Shown: positions 46,556 through 58,100, counted from the first letter of the stretch. The stretch: DNA of 64,000 bases from Chamaelirium japonicum (GCA_947650365.1 OX393555.1:78125995-78189994), one strand, 5' to 3'. The notes: generated by a model from the letters alone, not told the origin. Program-made: numbers and translations.

Positions 46556-46862
46556 ATAGCGACGGTAAAAGTATTAATCGTCGGTAAAGAAATAGATATA
46601 AATAAGAATTTAAAAAATATATTACCAAAAGCAAATATATAACCCGTCGGTAATATAATATTTTATTGACTATAATTAATAATTTTGTCAATATATTATT
46701 TATACCGATGGGTATTAATTAGCCATCGGTATAAAATATCCAAAAAAATAGTAAAATATTAAAAATTTTATACCGACGTCTACATTCATATCCATAAGCA
46801 TTAATCCTATTTTTACCAACGGTAAATAATATTACGTCGGCAATAAACCTCTGTCTTGTAGT
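46556..46862. mobile_element. CACTA-type end fragment or small non-autonomous CACTA derivative
   Basis: About 300 bases with GCGACGGTAAAAG, CGTCGGTAAAG, CCGTCGGTAAT, TACCGACGTC and ACGTCGGCAATAA, the same motif family as the large CACTA, ending in CTTGTAG near 46862. It starts exactly at the LTR end. I see no clear target duplication. Confidence 0.55.
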
Positions 46863-48470
46863 TGAATACCGAGGTGGCAACGGCGGCCTCAGACTTTGTC
46901 TTCGAGTGTCAAGGATAGGTCCTTGGACTTTGTCTTTGGTCCTTGGACTTGGTGCATACTGAGGCGGTGACGTCTGCCTCGGACTTGTCTTCAAATGCCA
47001 AGGCTATTTTCTTGGACTAGTTGAATACTGAGACGGTGATGACGGCCTCGAACTTTGTCTCCGAGTGCCAAGGATAGGTTTTTAGACTTGTTGTATACCG
47101 AAGCAGCAACGGCTGCCTCAGACTTTTTCTTCAAGTGCCAAGGCTATCTCCTTGGACTTGTTGAATACCGAGGTGGTAACGGTGGCCTCTGACTTTGTCT
47201 TCGAGTGCCAAGGATAGGTCCTTGAACTTTGTCTTCAGCGCCAAGGATGGATCTTTGCACTTGGTGCATTCCGAGGCAATGATGCCTGCCTCGGACTTTA
47301 TCTTCGAATGTCAAGGCTATCTCCATGGACTTGTTGAATATTGAGGCGGCAATGATAACCTTGAACTTTGTCTTTGAGTGCTAAGGATAGGTCCTTGGAC
47401 TTATTGAATGTCGAGGTGGCGACAACGGCCTCAGACTTTGTCTTCAAGTGCCAAGGCTCTCCTCTTGGACTTGTTGAATACTGAGGCTACGGCCTCGGAC
47501 TTTATCTTTAAGTGACAAGGATAGATCCTTGGACTTTATCTTTGAGTGCCAGGGATAGATCCTTGGACCTTGTCTTCGAGTGCCAAGGCTATCTCCTTGG
47601 ACATGCCGAGGCAGTCTCAAACTTTATCTTCGAATGTTAAGGTTGTCTCTTAGGATTTGTTGAATACTGAGGCAGTGACGGCAGCCTCAGACTTTATCTT
47701 TGAGTGCCAAGGTTGTCTCCTTGGACTTGTCGAATACCGAGGTGACAATGGTAGCCTCGGACTTTGTCCTTGAGTGCCAAGGATAGATCCTTGGACTTTC
47801 TCTTCGAGTACCAAGGATAGATCTTTGGACTTTGCCTTTGAGTACCAAGGCTGTCTCTTTGGACTTGTTGCATACCGAGGCAGCAAAGCCTGCCTTGGAT
47901 TTTGTCTTCGAATGCCAAGTTTGTCTTAATGGATTTGTTGAATATCGAGACAACGACGGCGACCTCACACTTTGTCTTCGAGTGCCAAGGATAGGTTATT
48001 GGACTTTTGTCTTTGAGTGCCAAGGATAGGTCCTTGGACTTTGTCTTGAAGTGCCAAGGATAGGTCCATGGACTTTGTCTTCGAGTGTCAAGGATAGGTC
48101 CTTGGACTTGGAGCATGCCAAGGTAGCAACACCTGCCTCGAACTTTGTATTTGAATGCCAAGCCTGTCTCTTTGGTCTGGTTGAATATCAAGGTGGCGAT
48201 GGCATCCTTGGACTTTATCTTTGTTGCCAAGGATAGGTCATTGGACTTATTGAATGCCGAAGCGGCGACGCCTGACTCGAACTTTGTCTTCGAATGCCAA
48301 GCCTGTCTCTTTGGACTTGTTGAATGTCAAGGCAGCGACGACATCCTCAGACTTTGTCTTTGATTACCAAGGATAGGTCATTGGACTTGTTGAATGCCAG
48401 GCGGCGACGGCGGCCTTGGACTTTGTCTTCGAGTACCAAGGATAGGACTTTGGACTTGTTGGTATCCATG
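46858..48470. repeat. Composite minisatellite of about 34- and 36-bp subunits
   Basis: Two alternating modules: GACTTTGTCTTCGAGTGCCA (continuing AGGATAGGTCCTTG) and GACTTGTTGAATACCGAGGC (continuing GGCGACGGCGGCCTCG). Order and copy number vary along 1.6 kb. Open frames in it are by-products of the repeat. Confidence 0.85.
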
Positions 48471-49425
48471 AGCAATCTGTAATGCCCAAAGATATATGAG
48501 GGTTTGTTGTCTTCAATCTCTCGGTTGACGGAGTCTTCAGTTAATCTGCAATAAACGAAGGTATGTGAGGGTTGGTTGTCTCCAATCCCTCTGTTAATGG
48601 AGTCTTCGGGCAATCTACAATGCCCAAAGGTATGTGAGGTTTAGTTGTCTCGAATCCCTTGGTTGACGGAGTCTTCGGGTAATCTGCAATGCCCGAAGGT
48701 ATGTGAGGGTTGGATGTCTCCAATCCTTAGTTGACGGAGTCTTTGGGCAACCTGCAATGCCCAAAGATATGTGAGGGTTGGCTATCTCCAATCTCCCGGT
48801 TGATGGAGTCTTCGGGCAATCTACAATGCCCGAAGTATATAAGGGTTAGTTGTCTCTAATCCCTTAGTTTACAGAGTCTTCGGACAATCTGCATTGCCCG
48901 AAGGTAAGTGAGGGTTGGCTATCTTCAATCCCTTAGTTGATAGAGTCTTCGGGCAATCTGTAATGCCCGAAGGTATGTGAGGGTTGGTTGTGCCCAATCC
49001 CTCGGTTCACGGAGTCTTCGGGCAATCTTTAATGCCCGAAGGTATGTGAGAATTGGCTGTCTCCAATCCCTTAGTTGACGGAATCTTCAGGCAATCTGCA
49101 ATGCCCGAAGGTATGCGAGGGTTGGATGTCTCCAATTCCTTGATTGATAGAGTCTTCAAACAATCTGGAATGCTTGAAGATATATGAGGGTTGGCTGTCT
49201 CTAATCCCTCGGTTGACGGAGTCTTGGGGCAATCTGCAACACCCGAAGGTATATGAGGGTTAGTTATCTGCAATCCCTCAGTTAACAGAGTTTTTGAGCA
49301 ATCTGCAATGCCTGAAGGTATGTGAGGATTGGCTGTCTCCAATCCCTCAGTTGATGGAGTCTTCGAGCAATATATAATGCCTGAATATTTGCAAGGGTTG
49401 GTTGTTTTTAATTCCTCGGTTGACG
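48471..49425. repeat. 68-69-bp minisatellite, about 14 units
   Basis: Unit: AATCTGCAATGCCCGAAGGT, then ATGTGAGGGTTGGCTGTCTC, then CAATCCCTCGGTTGACGGAG and TCTTCGGGC. On the - strand, 69-bp units read as 23-residue repeats of ANPHIPSGIADCPKTPSTEG type (open from 49342 to 49007). It directly follows a Tat gag remnant on that strand. Confidence 0.85.
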
Positions 49426-49429
49426 CGTG

Positions 49430-50060
49430 TGCTTTCGAATATCCATTCCTGATATAAGGATCGAAGGATAATTCGGAATTGAGATGTTCGAGATATCGAG
49501 CCGACTAGTTAATACGCTCCTAGACCATCCGTCGAGGAGGGATGAGCAATAGTCCCCTCGAAGGAGGTTCGAGAGGTTGTCAAGAAGTGTCAACGACGGA
49601 TCTTCTGGAAGGAGCAGGAGATGGATCAAATGACCGGCAGATGTTTGCTCCGTCATTGATACCAGCAGCTGATATCGGGCGATTAACCCCCGCTTCGACG
49701 GTGATATGCCGAATGGAGTCTCTTTCCTCCATGAGAGTCGTATTCTGCTTCATGAGGGTGAGGAGCTGGAAGTTCTTCATCGAAATATAGTACGTCGCAG
49801 GAGGGTCTGCGACTGGAGAGACGTGCGCTTTCCCCAAACGTTGAGGAGTAGCTTTGGCATGTTGAGACTGTCGAGGTTGAACCTGAGCGGCTCGGTCAGT
49901 TGACCGAGGACTCCTTGATCCACAATAGGTTGCTGCTCAGGACATTGACTCGTTGTATACTTATGACTCATTGAATGAGGTATAGGATGTTGAGCGTCTT
50001 GAGGTAGATAACTTCCCTCTGGCTAATTCACGGGTCGTGTTTTCACCATTCAGGTATAGC
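49430..50060 (-). mobile_element. Tat element 4 gag N-terminal remnant
   Basis: The - strand peptide with ADPPATYYISMKNFQLL and MKQNTTLMEERDSI parallels TENPPSTYQISALDFQLL and the following residues in the gag of element 2. The rest of gag-pol is missing and the minisatellites follow instead. Broken remnant. Confidence 0.6.
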
Positions 50061-50146
50061 GATAGAGATAGACAGGTTGCTCAAGCTAGTCGGTAATTGC
50101 AGCACCACCAACAGAAGCTGGGAAGCTCGGAGGTCTCAGTTCGATT

Positions 50147-50170
50147 GGGAAGATCCCATAGACGATACCA
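50147..50170 (-). promoter_or_regulatory. Primer binding site of Tat element 4 (degenerate)
   Basis: On the - strand TGGTATCGTCTATGGGATC sits just inside the LTR end at 50175 and matches the site of LTR B with a few changes. Confidence 0.6.
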
Positions 50171-50174
50171 AACT

Positions 50175-50760
50175 GTGGGGAATTACGGTGTCGTGTGGTT
50201 TTCCTCTAACAGTCGATTAATTGTTAACTTCAAGTGCGATGCAGTGTAGAGTGCTGAGCTGTCGTCTGATAAGATGTCACGCATAAATTATTAAGTAGAG
50301 AGAGATAGAGAAAGAGAGAGAATTGACATAGGATGTGATGACGAAGTTCGGCTGAAGCCTACATCTCCGTGTGGTAAGACGCAATATTTGAATTCACTAA
50401 CTCTGAAAAAGTAGAGCCACTTTCGATAAACCGAGTAGTACTTATACAAGTAAACAGAGGGTAGAGTAGGCTTGAATAGAGTCTGATTACCAGATGACTC
50501 AAGGAGCTCTGGAAAACAAAAAGTAGAATTGAGAATATCTGATGCTTTGGTAAATATCCGGGGAAGGATTTACAAGGCCCAGACAGCCTCGGTGGGCCCC
50601 AGGCAAGACTAGCGGGTCCCACCGCCATCTCCGTGGACTCTAAAAATGACTGATGGGTTTTACCGTCATCTCTGTGGACCCCAGGCATAGTTGGCGGATC
50701 ACACTATGAGGTGTTAATCAGATTTTGGGATTTTGCATCCACAGAACACATGAGAGAGAG
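50175..50760 (-). mobile_element. Tat LTR C (5' LTR of element 4)
   Basis: The inner end TGTGGGGAATTACGG faces the primer site. It carries the R/U5 block (CGGCTGAAGCCTACATCTCC, 50350-50369) and diverged GC-rich units at 50580-50700. The outer end is approximate. Confidence 0.6.
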
Positions 50761-51152
50761 AGGTTGTAACAAAATCGTTCTCGTGGGATATGGTCTGCGT
50801 TGGATGGATAGACACATCAAACAGTTGTTGGATTAATTAAAGGTGGGGCGTTGGCAGTTGGGACGTGCCACCGGTGCTCTCTTTTAAATAAACTGAATTA
50901 AGTAGTAGATTTTTTATTTTTTATTTTTAAAGGATTTAAGTAGTAGATTTTTGTAGGGGAAAAATAATAGAGGGGGGACAGGCTATCCCGTTACCGTTAC
51001 CCATTGCATTATGGGCAACGGCGTCATAACAGATAGATAGCGGGAATTAGCAGGGCAGCATTGGGCGGTCCTCTTCCTTCATCCACACCGCAACCGCAGG
51101 ATTGAAAAACTTTGGTACTACGTATAACCGTGGTAGCATTTAATCATCACGG
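50761..51152 (+). other. Intergenic/upstream region of the host gene
   Basis: About 390 bases with no coding signal. It contains A/T-rich stretches (50880-50970) and a TTTTAAATAAAC that is a weak TATA candidate. It should hold the promoter of the hydrolase gene. Confidence 0.4.
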
Positions 51153-51239
51153 TTGGTTATACCAATAATCCAACCGTCCTCGGCTCCATCAAAGCAATCG
51201 ATCATCCCAAGTCCCAACCTCGATCCTCCCACAATTCAT

Positions 51240-51263
51240 CCCCCCCCCCCCCCCCCCCCCCCC
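51240..51263 (+). repeat. Poly-C tract of 24 bases in the 5' leader
   Basis: An uninterrupted run of C just seven bases before the ATG at 51270. It can be read in frame as poly-proline, which is why an upstream ATG at 51153 also gives an open frame. Confidence 0.9.
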
Positions 51264-51269
51264 ACCAAA

Positions 51270-52268
51270 ATGATGGCGCACCCGGTGGCCGAGGCAGACG
51301 ACCGGAGCCCCTTCGGGTCACTGACCGCGCCGGAGTTCTACTTGCGCCACTCCATCTCCCACTCCTCTGCGTCCTTCCTCAACCCCCGGGGCCTCCGGAT
51401 CTTCACCCAGTCCTGGGCCCCGCTCCCCCCGGCCCAGATCATCGGTACCATCTGCATCGTCCACGGCTTCACCGGCGAGTCCAGTTGGTTAGTCCAGCTC
51501 ACAGCCGTCTACTTCGCCAAGGCCGGCTTCGCCGTCGCGGCCCTTGACCACCAGGGCCACGGCTTCTCTGACGGCCTTTCTGCCCATATCCCCGACATCG
51601 AGCCCGTCGTTGACGACTGCATCGCCTTCTTCGACTCCTTCCGCGCCCGCTACCTACCTTCACTCCCCTGCTTCCTCTACTCTGAGTCCCTGGGTGGAGC
51701 CATCGCACTCCTGATCCACCTCCGCGGCGGCGGCGGGCGGCCCTGGGACGGCCTGGTGCTCAACGGGGCCATGTGCGGCATCAGCGCCAAGTTCAAGCCC
51801 CCGTGGCCCCTGGAGCACTTCCTCTCCCTGGCGGCCGCCCTGGTGCCCACCTGGCAGGTGGTGCCCACGCGCGGCTCCATCCCGGAGGTGTCGTTCAGGG
51901 TCGAGTGGAAGCGGAAGCTGGCGCTGGCGAGCCCGAGGCGGAGGGTGGCTAGGCCCCGGGCGGCCACCGCCCAGGAGCTGCTCCGGGTGTGCCGCGAGGT
52001 GCAGGGGAGGTTCGAGGAGGTGACAGTGCCGATGATGATTGTGCACGGTGGGGAGGACGTGGTGTGCGACCCGGCCTGCGTGGAGGACCTGCACTGCCGG
52101 GCATCGAGTACGGACAAGACGCTCCGGATATACCCAGGCATGTGGCATCAGCTCATCGGGGAGCCAGAGGAGAACGTGGAGCTTGTCTTCGGCGATATTC
52201 TCCACTGGCTTCAGGCTAGGGCGGAGGTGGAGGAGCGGCCTAAATTGTCAGCCGCCGGTTCCTCCTGA
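51270..52268 (+). CDS. Alpha/beta hydrolase, monoacylglycerol lipase / caffeoylshikimate esterase-like (Hydrolase_4 family)
   Basis: Intronless gene for 332 residues, the usual family length. Members hydrolyse lipid or phenylpropanoid esters (monoacylglycerols, lysophospholipids, caffeoylshikimate); the substrate here is not known. Visible motifs: oxyanion-hole HGFTGESSW (H65-G66), DHQGHGFSDGL (93-103), nucleophile elbow YSESLGGA with Ser140, VHGGEDVVCDP with Asp263, and GMWHQLIGEPEENV with His293, which complete a Ser-Asp-His triad. The first Gly of the common GxSxG is Ser (S-E-S-L-G). I chose the ATG at 51270 (MMAHP) because the longer frame from 51153 runs through a poly-C leader and gives a low-complexity extension; 51273 is an equal alternative. 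No signal peptide is visible. Very GC-rich compared with its surroundings. It looks intact and is the only convincing host gene in the window. Confidence 0.92.
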   Translation: MMAHPVAEADDRSPFGSLTAPEFYLRHSISHSSASFLNPRGLRIFTQSWAPLPPAQIIGTICIVHGFTGESSWLVQLTAVYFAKAGFAVAALDHQGHGFSDGLSAHIPDIEPVVDDCIAFFDSFRARYLPSLPCFLYSESLGGAIALLIHLRGGGGRPWDGLVLNGAMCGISAKFKPPWPLEHFLSLAAALVPTWQVVPTRGSIPEVSFRVEWKRKLALASPRRRVARPRAATAQELLRVCREVQGRFEEVTVPMMIVHGGEDVVCDPACVEDLHCRASSTDKTLRIYPGMWHQLIGEPEENVELVFGDILHWLQARAEVEERPKLSAAGSS

Positions 52269-52282
52269 TTAATAATCCAGCA

Positions 52283-52288
52283 AATAAA
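52283..52288 (+). terminator. Possible polyadenylation signal of the hydrolase gene
   Basis: AATAAA 15 bases after the stop, with further AATAAT motifs at 52271 and 52291. It is close to the stop, so a later site is also possible. Confidence 0.35.
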
Positions 52289-52289
52289 A

Positions 52290-53931
52290 AAATAATGCTT
52301 GCGGACGCCATGGTCTTCTTACACAGATCATCATGAGCTTGCTTGGTTTGTGGTTTATGCTACCTAGCTATTATTATTGTACCTATTAATAATTTGTTTC
52401 ATCCTCACATTGATCGTCCGTCAATTCGCACCCATGGAATTTAGGCCCCCAACCTGTTTTTAACTCTTGTCAAGGTAAACTTTGAAATGGTCTTCTTCCT
52501 CCTTCCTACTTCTTCTTCCTCCATTTCTCTCGTGCTAGAATTCTAAGCCGCCAGCCCTTCCCTTCCTTCTTCCTCCATCTTCGATGGGCATGAAACCCTA
52601 GCCGCTCGCCGATGTCAATGGCAGCTCGCTGACACTATATCGGTGGCTGCCCACCGATCGATGTTGCCACGATGAAAATCTACTGACATCTCATGGAGAT
52701 ATCGATCGGTACATACCCATGCCACATCGGCAACATCATCGGACTGCCATCGATATTAGTCAACGGCTAGGGTTTAGTCGTGGAGAAGATGGGGGGAAAA
52801 AGGAAGAGGAAGAAGAAGAAGAAGGAAGGGGGATGATGGAGGAGGAAGAAAGAAGAAAGGAGGAGTGAGGAGGAGGGAGAGGAGATCGAGCTGACAGTGG
52901 GTGTCGTCGGAAAAAGAGGCGGAGGGCGATCTACTAGAGGTTGGGGATGAGGCCGGGTAAACATGAAAAAATAATTTTAGTTCTCTTTGGTGATGGAAAA
53001 ATCGTACCGGCTCAACCACGAAACCGACGATCTTCTCCCTGTGAGATGAACCAAAGATAGCAAGCAACAATCTAATCACAAATACAAAATAAAACAATCA
53101 CAAGCAAAGAACACGACTCGGGGATTTACGAGGAAACCCTTGCGGAAAAAATCACGGTGAGCAAATGCTCGGGGGAGGACTTCACTATCAAAGGCGGCAA
53201 GCAAGACGAGAGTACAACCCGACTTATTCTTCTCCCTCCTTCTAGATCTACACATTTCCTCCTTCTAGGGTTCAACAAGTAGTGACCCTAGCAAGCCTCA
53301 AAGAACATACCTCCTTGCAAGCTTAGATTCGATTTATTCGTTGAAGATCGATCCCCAAGAAATCTCCTCCTCCCTAGAAGAAGACGCTCTTCCTCTCCCT
53401 TAGAAAATCAGCCATCAAAGCCCTCTCCAAATGTCTCTCAAAGTCAACACAAGTCACATACCAAAAGCCCCTTCAAAGAGCCTTAAAACATCCCAAAACG
53501 GGTTTGCAGAAAAACAGATCTGATCCGACTTCGCCCAAGCGGGTTTGCTGAATTTTCTGCCCGTTTGTGGCTAAGGAACTCGCCCAATCGAGTCGTATTT
53601 CGCCCGAGCAACTCGGCTGCAAGTCCGATTGGGAGGGAGCTATGCTCCCCTCCCTTTTGGGTCTCCTCCATGGGGATGGAACCCCAACATTGAGTGCTAT
53701 CACTAAGTTTATATTTTTTTAATAAAAAATATATTTTATATTAAATTGGTGGTGTCAATAGAAAGGATTAATACTCTTAATTTATGAGGGATCAGATGGT
53801 TACAGCTTGCCCATGATCTTTGATTGCAAAAAAAAAAAACAACAAAAACTTTCCCATGATCTCTCTAGGTTAGTCTTTTATTGTAGTTAAATGATTAAAT
53901 GTTGTGAGCGTTACGACCCATAAATCTCTAA
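52290..53931. other. Intergenic sequence with probable decayed retrotransposon pieces
   Basis: No supported gene. A purine-rich GAAGAAG/GAGGAGG run (52780-52880) and a segment at 52975-53700 with CACGACTCGGGGATTTACGA and GAGGAAACCC resemble parts of plant LTRs, but no ends or target duplication were found. Open frames on the - strand (53473-53703) are unrecognised. Confidence 0.35.
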
Positions 53932-55080
53932 TGTTGAGGATTTTTAGGATCGATTAAGTAGTCATTAAGAGAGAGAGGTCCTATATGAGCAATGATATAT
54001 AGCCAACTCATTTGCCAACTTTTGTGGCCAACTCCATATGATGTGGAGTGCTGGCAAGTTCTTATTGCTGAGAATATTTTTATATGGGCTATAGGATGAG
54101 CCCTAAGCGGATGCCACGTAAAATTAGCAATCCAAAAATTTCCTAACATTTCCCATCCTGTATATAAGAAAACTCATAACAAAACAAAACAAAAGTTTTT
54201 TGATTTGAAGTGCTATTAATGCCTTGAGGTGCTGTTGCTTCTTTTGAGGTGCTGTGTTGGTGGGCTGTTTAGCTCTTGGAGTTTGCTACTCCACCTCTTG
54301 GAGTAGAGGTGATGTTTTAACTCTCTGAAGTTGACGAGTGCCGCCGCACCAACAAAGTCCCGGTCCTTTTCCTGTAGCCCGAGCACCACCGCTAAGAGGC
54401 CCGGTTCCTCTTCTGTGAGTCCGAGCTCCACCGCACCGAGGTCCGAGCATAACCTCTCTGCTGTGCCAAGTGAAGCTCTGTTGCTCCAAGTGCTTGAGTT
54501 CTTCTAAAACATAGCTTGAGCACACCACCTCCTTCAATTCGAGCTTATTCCATGAGAGAACCCATGTCACTGACCCTTGATCTCCTCTTTGATCTACCTG
54601 CAAGGTGATCCGATTGGAGGATCTACCTACAAGGTGATCCGATTGGAGAAGTGAAGACTAGCATATTCCGATCGATATTGTTTTCAGGGCATCGTGTCCA
54701 ACACGAGCCTTGGTAAACTTCTATTCCGATAGGTCTTGCTCTAAACCTTTGCATATAGCCATACCTATAGGTTTCCATAAACCTTTCACTAGTATAGATT
54801 GCTATCAAACAAGTATATTCCCCAACAATCTGAAACTATATTTAACTTTTCTGCATACCTTGATAGTTTCTATCATTTCTAATGACTTGGGTAAAACCTT
54901 TTTCTAGAACTTATTTCTATTCCGAGAGAATTAGTTCTATTAGATTTCTGTGAGACTAATTCTATCGTGTTAAAATTAGTTACCCCCTTGTCTTTTTAGA
55001 TTTTCTTGAGAGTTTATCTCGTGTTAATTGTTAGAATTTCCCTGAATTTTACTCTCTTTGACGGTGTTTTAGAAATGCTT
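53932..55080 (+). mobile_element. Possible LTR of a copia element (left of the gag remnant)
   Basis: Begins TGTTGAGGATTTTTAGG, has a TATATAAG promoter-like box at 54161, and lies directly before a copia gag remnant in the same direction, as a 5' LTR would. No second copy is present in the window, so this rests on position and style only. Confidence 0.35.
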
Positions 55081-55159
55081 GTCAAACTGGCATTAAATTG
55101 TCCAAGAAATGATAGTATTTAAGCATGTCAAGTGCTCCACCACCGATATGGAGCCGATC

Positions 55160-56060
55160 TTGTCATTAAATTTTGAAAAATTCAATTAGGAATTACATTA
55201 AAATGACTACCGAGATGGAGAGAAAACCTAGCAAGTCTAGCAAGAAACCTGAGTCATTCGATGGGAAGATTTTTAAGAGGTGGCAGATGAAGCTCCACTT
55301 CTATCTGACCATGCTCAAGGTCGTAGACTTGATCAGCTCTAAAATACCCATCCTGACCAAAGCCTCAGATGGTTCTTCGAACCATCTGATATCGACAACT
55401 GGAAGAAACCGGATAACATGTATAAAATTACATCCCGGACTATCTTATTTCAGCGTTGTATGATGTTTACTTTACCTGCGAGTCCTCTAAGGAGTTGTGG
55501 CAAACTTTATTGAAGAAGTATGCCATGGAGAACGCGAGATCAAAGAAGTACGTGGTGGGAAAGCTCCTGGAATACAAGATGGAAGATTAGATACTGTAGT
55601 ATCCCAATTAAACAACTACAAATCATCATTCATGAAATCCTCATAGAGGGCTAATTCATTTGTGAGGATTTATAGGTGGCTTGGATTATTAAGAAACACC
55701 TTCCCCCCTAGAAGGAATACAAGAACACACTAAAGCACAAACACAAGGAGATATCCTTAGAGGATCTAATCGTCCGAATCCACATAGAGGAGGATAACCG
55801 GGTGTCAGAGGAAAGGAGCAAGTCTCCAAAATGAAGAATAAGATGAATCTCGTAGAAGGTAAATCTTTCAAGAGGAATACTCGAGCTCCTAATCCCGTTG
55901 AGAAGAACAATCAGTCAAAGCTTATCTTCAAGAAACTACTATGTATGCGGTAGGCCAGGCCCTATTGCCAAGAATTATCATTTGAACGCACCCAGTGGCT
56001 AGAAGAGGGACGAGGCAAATACTGGAGAGATTGGTTACTTCTCAGCATGAGGGATGGGGA
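55160..56060 (+). mobile_element. Ty1/copia gag remnant
   Basis: The peptide with KPESFDGKIFKRWQMKLHFY (55240-55300) is the start of a copia Gag. Further pieces resemble SSKELWQTLLKKYAMENARS and a zinc-knuckle-like region near 55930-55990. Broken, with several breaks; no pol follows. Confidence 0.7.
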
Positions 56061-56715
56061 CTATTGTGGGAAGGATTACTAAAATTAATGTAAAACTTTT
56101 GTAACCGCTTTCAAAGTATTAATGAAATGCTATTTATCTGAGTCTGTGGATCTCTGGCATATTATACTAGAATTCATTAACTCTTAAAGGCTTACTAACA
56201 TAGATAGCGTACCTAAGTGTTATCTATCCTCGGATGGAAAGTTTAGTGTTGGTGTATGCCAAGAAGTCTTACAAAAGTGTGAATAGCTTAGAAACCCTAG
56301 GCGTGATTTCTATCATATAGGGAAAATGATCTAGTCCTTAAGTCAATCTGAATTAGGTGAATGTAAGTCCGAAGACTTCACTAAGTGTTGTGAAGACAAT
56401 GGTTTAATTCACCATATCTCAGTCTAGTAGGGAAGCTATTTGGACCTTAAAGGATATGGTCACTGCTATAATAATCAACCAAATTATATTACTAAATTGT
56501 GGGTGAAGCAGTGTTCTTTGATGTACGTACATGTCTACCTTTTGAAATCTTAGGATGTAGAAATTTTTTTTATAGACACCTTTAAATATGGGGGTGAATA
56601 AGGATACTGAGTTTCTTTGGAACTAGCTTCTTTTTAGAGAGAGGTATGAGAGGCCTCATCTATTTAGTACACATGAGAGGCCTACTCCTAGGCATAGAGA
56701 CTACTCTTCAGACGT
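56061..56715. other. Non-coding sequence after the copia gag remnant
   Basis: No open frame or motif I can name. It may be the remaining internal part or LTR of the same copia element. Confidence 0.3.
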
Positions 56716-58100
56716 GGGGTGTCACGCCCCAAATTTCGGGCTAATAAGAGGGTCCAAAATGTGGAGGTGATTAAAGGTAAATAGAAACCTCAAAGAATAT
56801 CAATTATCGTCATCTACAAAACACGACTCATATCCATTCCACTAATAATGATAATCCACTATCCCAAATCCAAAATAGATTAATACAAATCTTATATTAC
56901 ATAAATGCTGAAAGAGAAAACTACTAACTAATAATAAAATACCTGACTATCGCCGCTTCAAGACAACACATGTCTCTAATCATCAGTTATTGCTGACCTG
57001 AAACTGGATCTGCCCGTGGGAATGGGCAGCCCCAATAGAAATAGGAGATTAGTCTACGTAAAGACTAGTAAGACTACTAATACTAAGCTACTACCCTATC
57101 ATACAATTTAGTATATCTATGCATGCATTCTAACATATAATGCTGATGATATAAAATATGCCACAATTGCTAATTCCATGCTCATATAGTAATTTAGTTT
57201 TGCAAAAAAGATATCCATATATTTATTTTAACATTTATGAACCGTCAGTTTTCTACCAGTTCCGACAACAGAAACCTACTGGACATATATCAATCATAAT
57301 TCAGCTGTATCTGTCATATATATATTCATGCGGTGATCAACTGCTTAATATAATGCATCTATAATTACACATATAATTGTTCATGTTTAGAGAGACTAGA
57401 CGGTAATCATAGTTGTATGTAATGATATGCCCACCTCCCACATGCGATAGAACACATGCATTGAATACATCATTCCATATAAAATTTAGAATACCACCAG
57501 CTACACTAAATAGTCTACTATTGTAGATAGCATAGTAAAAGTAACTTACCTTGGTCGAGGTAGTGAGCTCCTGTACTGGGTGTCCTAGGCTGCATGCCCT
57601 GATATTCAAGTGCACGGCCACCCCTAGAAGGATCCAAAGCTAAATATACCACAAACAAAAAGGGATTACTACTAAGACAATTAAACGACGCTAGGTTGAT
57701 AGGTTAGATCGCATATGTGCGTTTGATAGAGTGAAGGCTCATAGGGGAGTCAAACCGATGTGATGCGACTGTTAGACCTACCCTCAATATGGACACGCAT
57801 GCACGGGGGTGATAACTAACCATCAACGTATATACCCTAAAGGATCATCATAAAAGTATGGCATAAGGAGGCAAGCCAGGTCACCCTCAATAAGGGATCG
57901 GCCCTCGGTCGGGACACAAAAACTCGTGCAACCGAACATCCCTAATATTGATTCTATTCTTTGATGATGGAATCTGGGCATAAGACCATACCATCAGGTT
58001 TGTTTTGGAAAAATAATTTCGACACCGTCAGTTTCACCTAAATCTGAGTTCGGATAGAAAAATGATGACCAAACCACGAAAACCGACTAGATCGGTTCCA
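56716..58100 (+). mobile_element. Possible gypsy LTR or LTR fragment starting TGTCACGCCCC
   Basis: TGTCACGCCCCAAATTTCGG at about 56719 is the classic start of Tekay/Del-type gypsy LTRs. The orientation (+) is opposite to the pol at 58104-59370, so it is probably a different insertion. The right boundary is not visible; pol sequence begins abruptly near 58104. Confidence 0.4.

Noticed and set aside
47650-48236. Reading frames with LALKDKVRG-type repeats
   Set aside because: Composite minisatellite; unit length is not a steady multiple of three and both strands are open.
51153-51269. N-terminal extension of the hydrolase from an upstream ATG
   Set aside because: Encoded by leader and poly-C sequence; low complexity and lacking family similarity.
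51499-52205. Long - strand reading frames opposite the hydrolase gene
   Set aside because: GC-rich coding DNA often leaves the opposite strand open; no recognisable domain, while the + strand has a full catalytic triad.
52774-53097. Leu/Pro-rich - strand frame
   Set aside because: Arises from the GAAGAAG/GAGGAGG purine run; no gene features.
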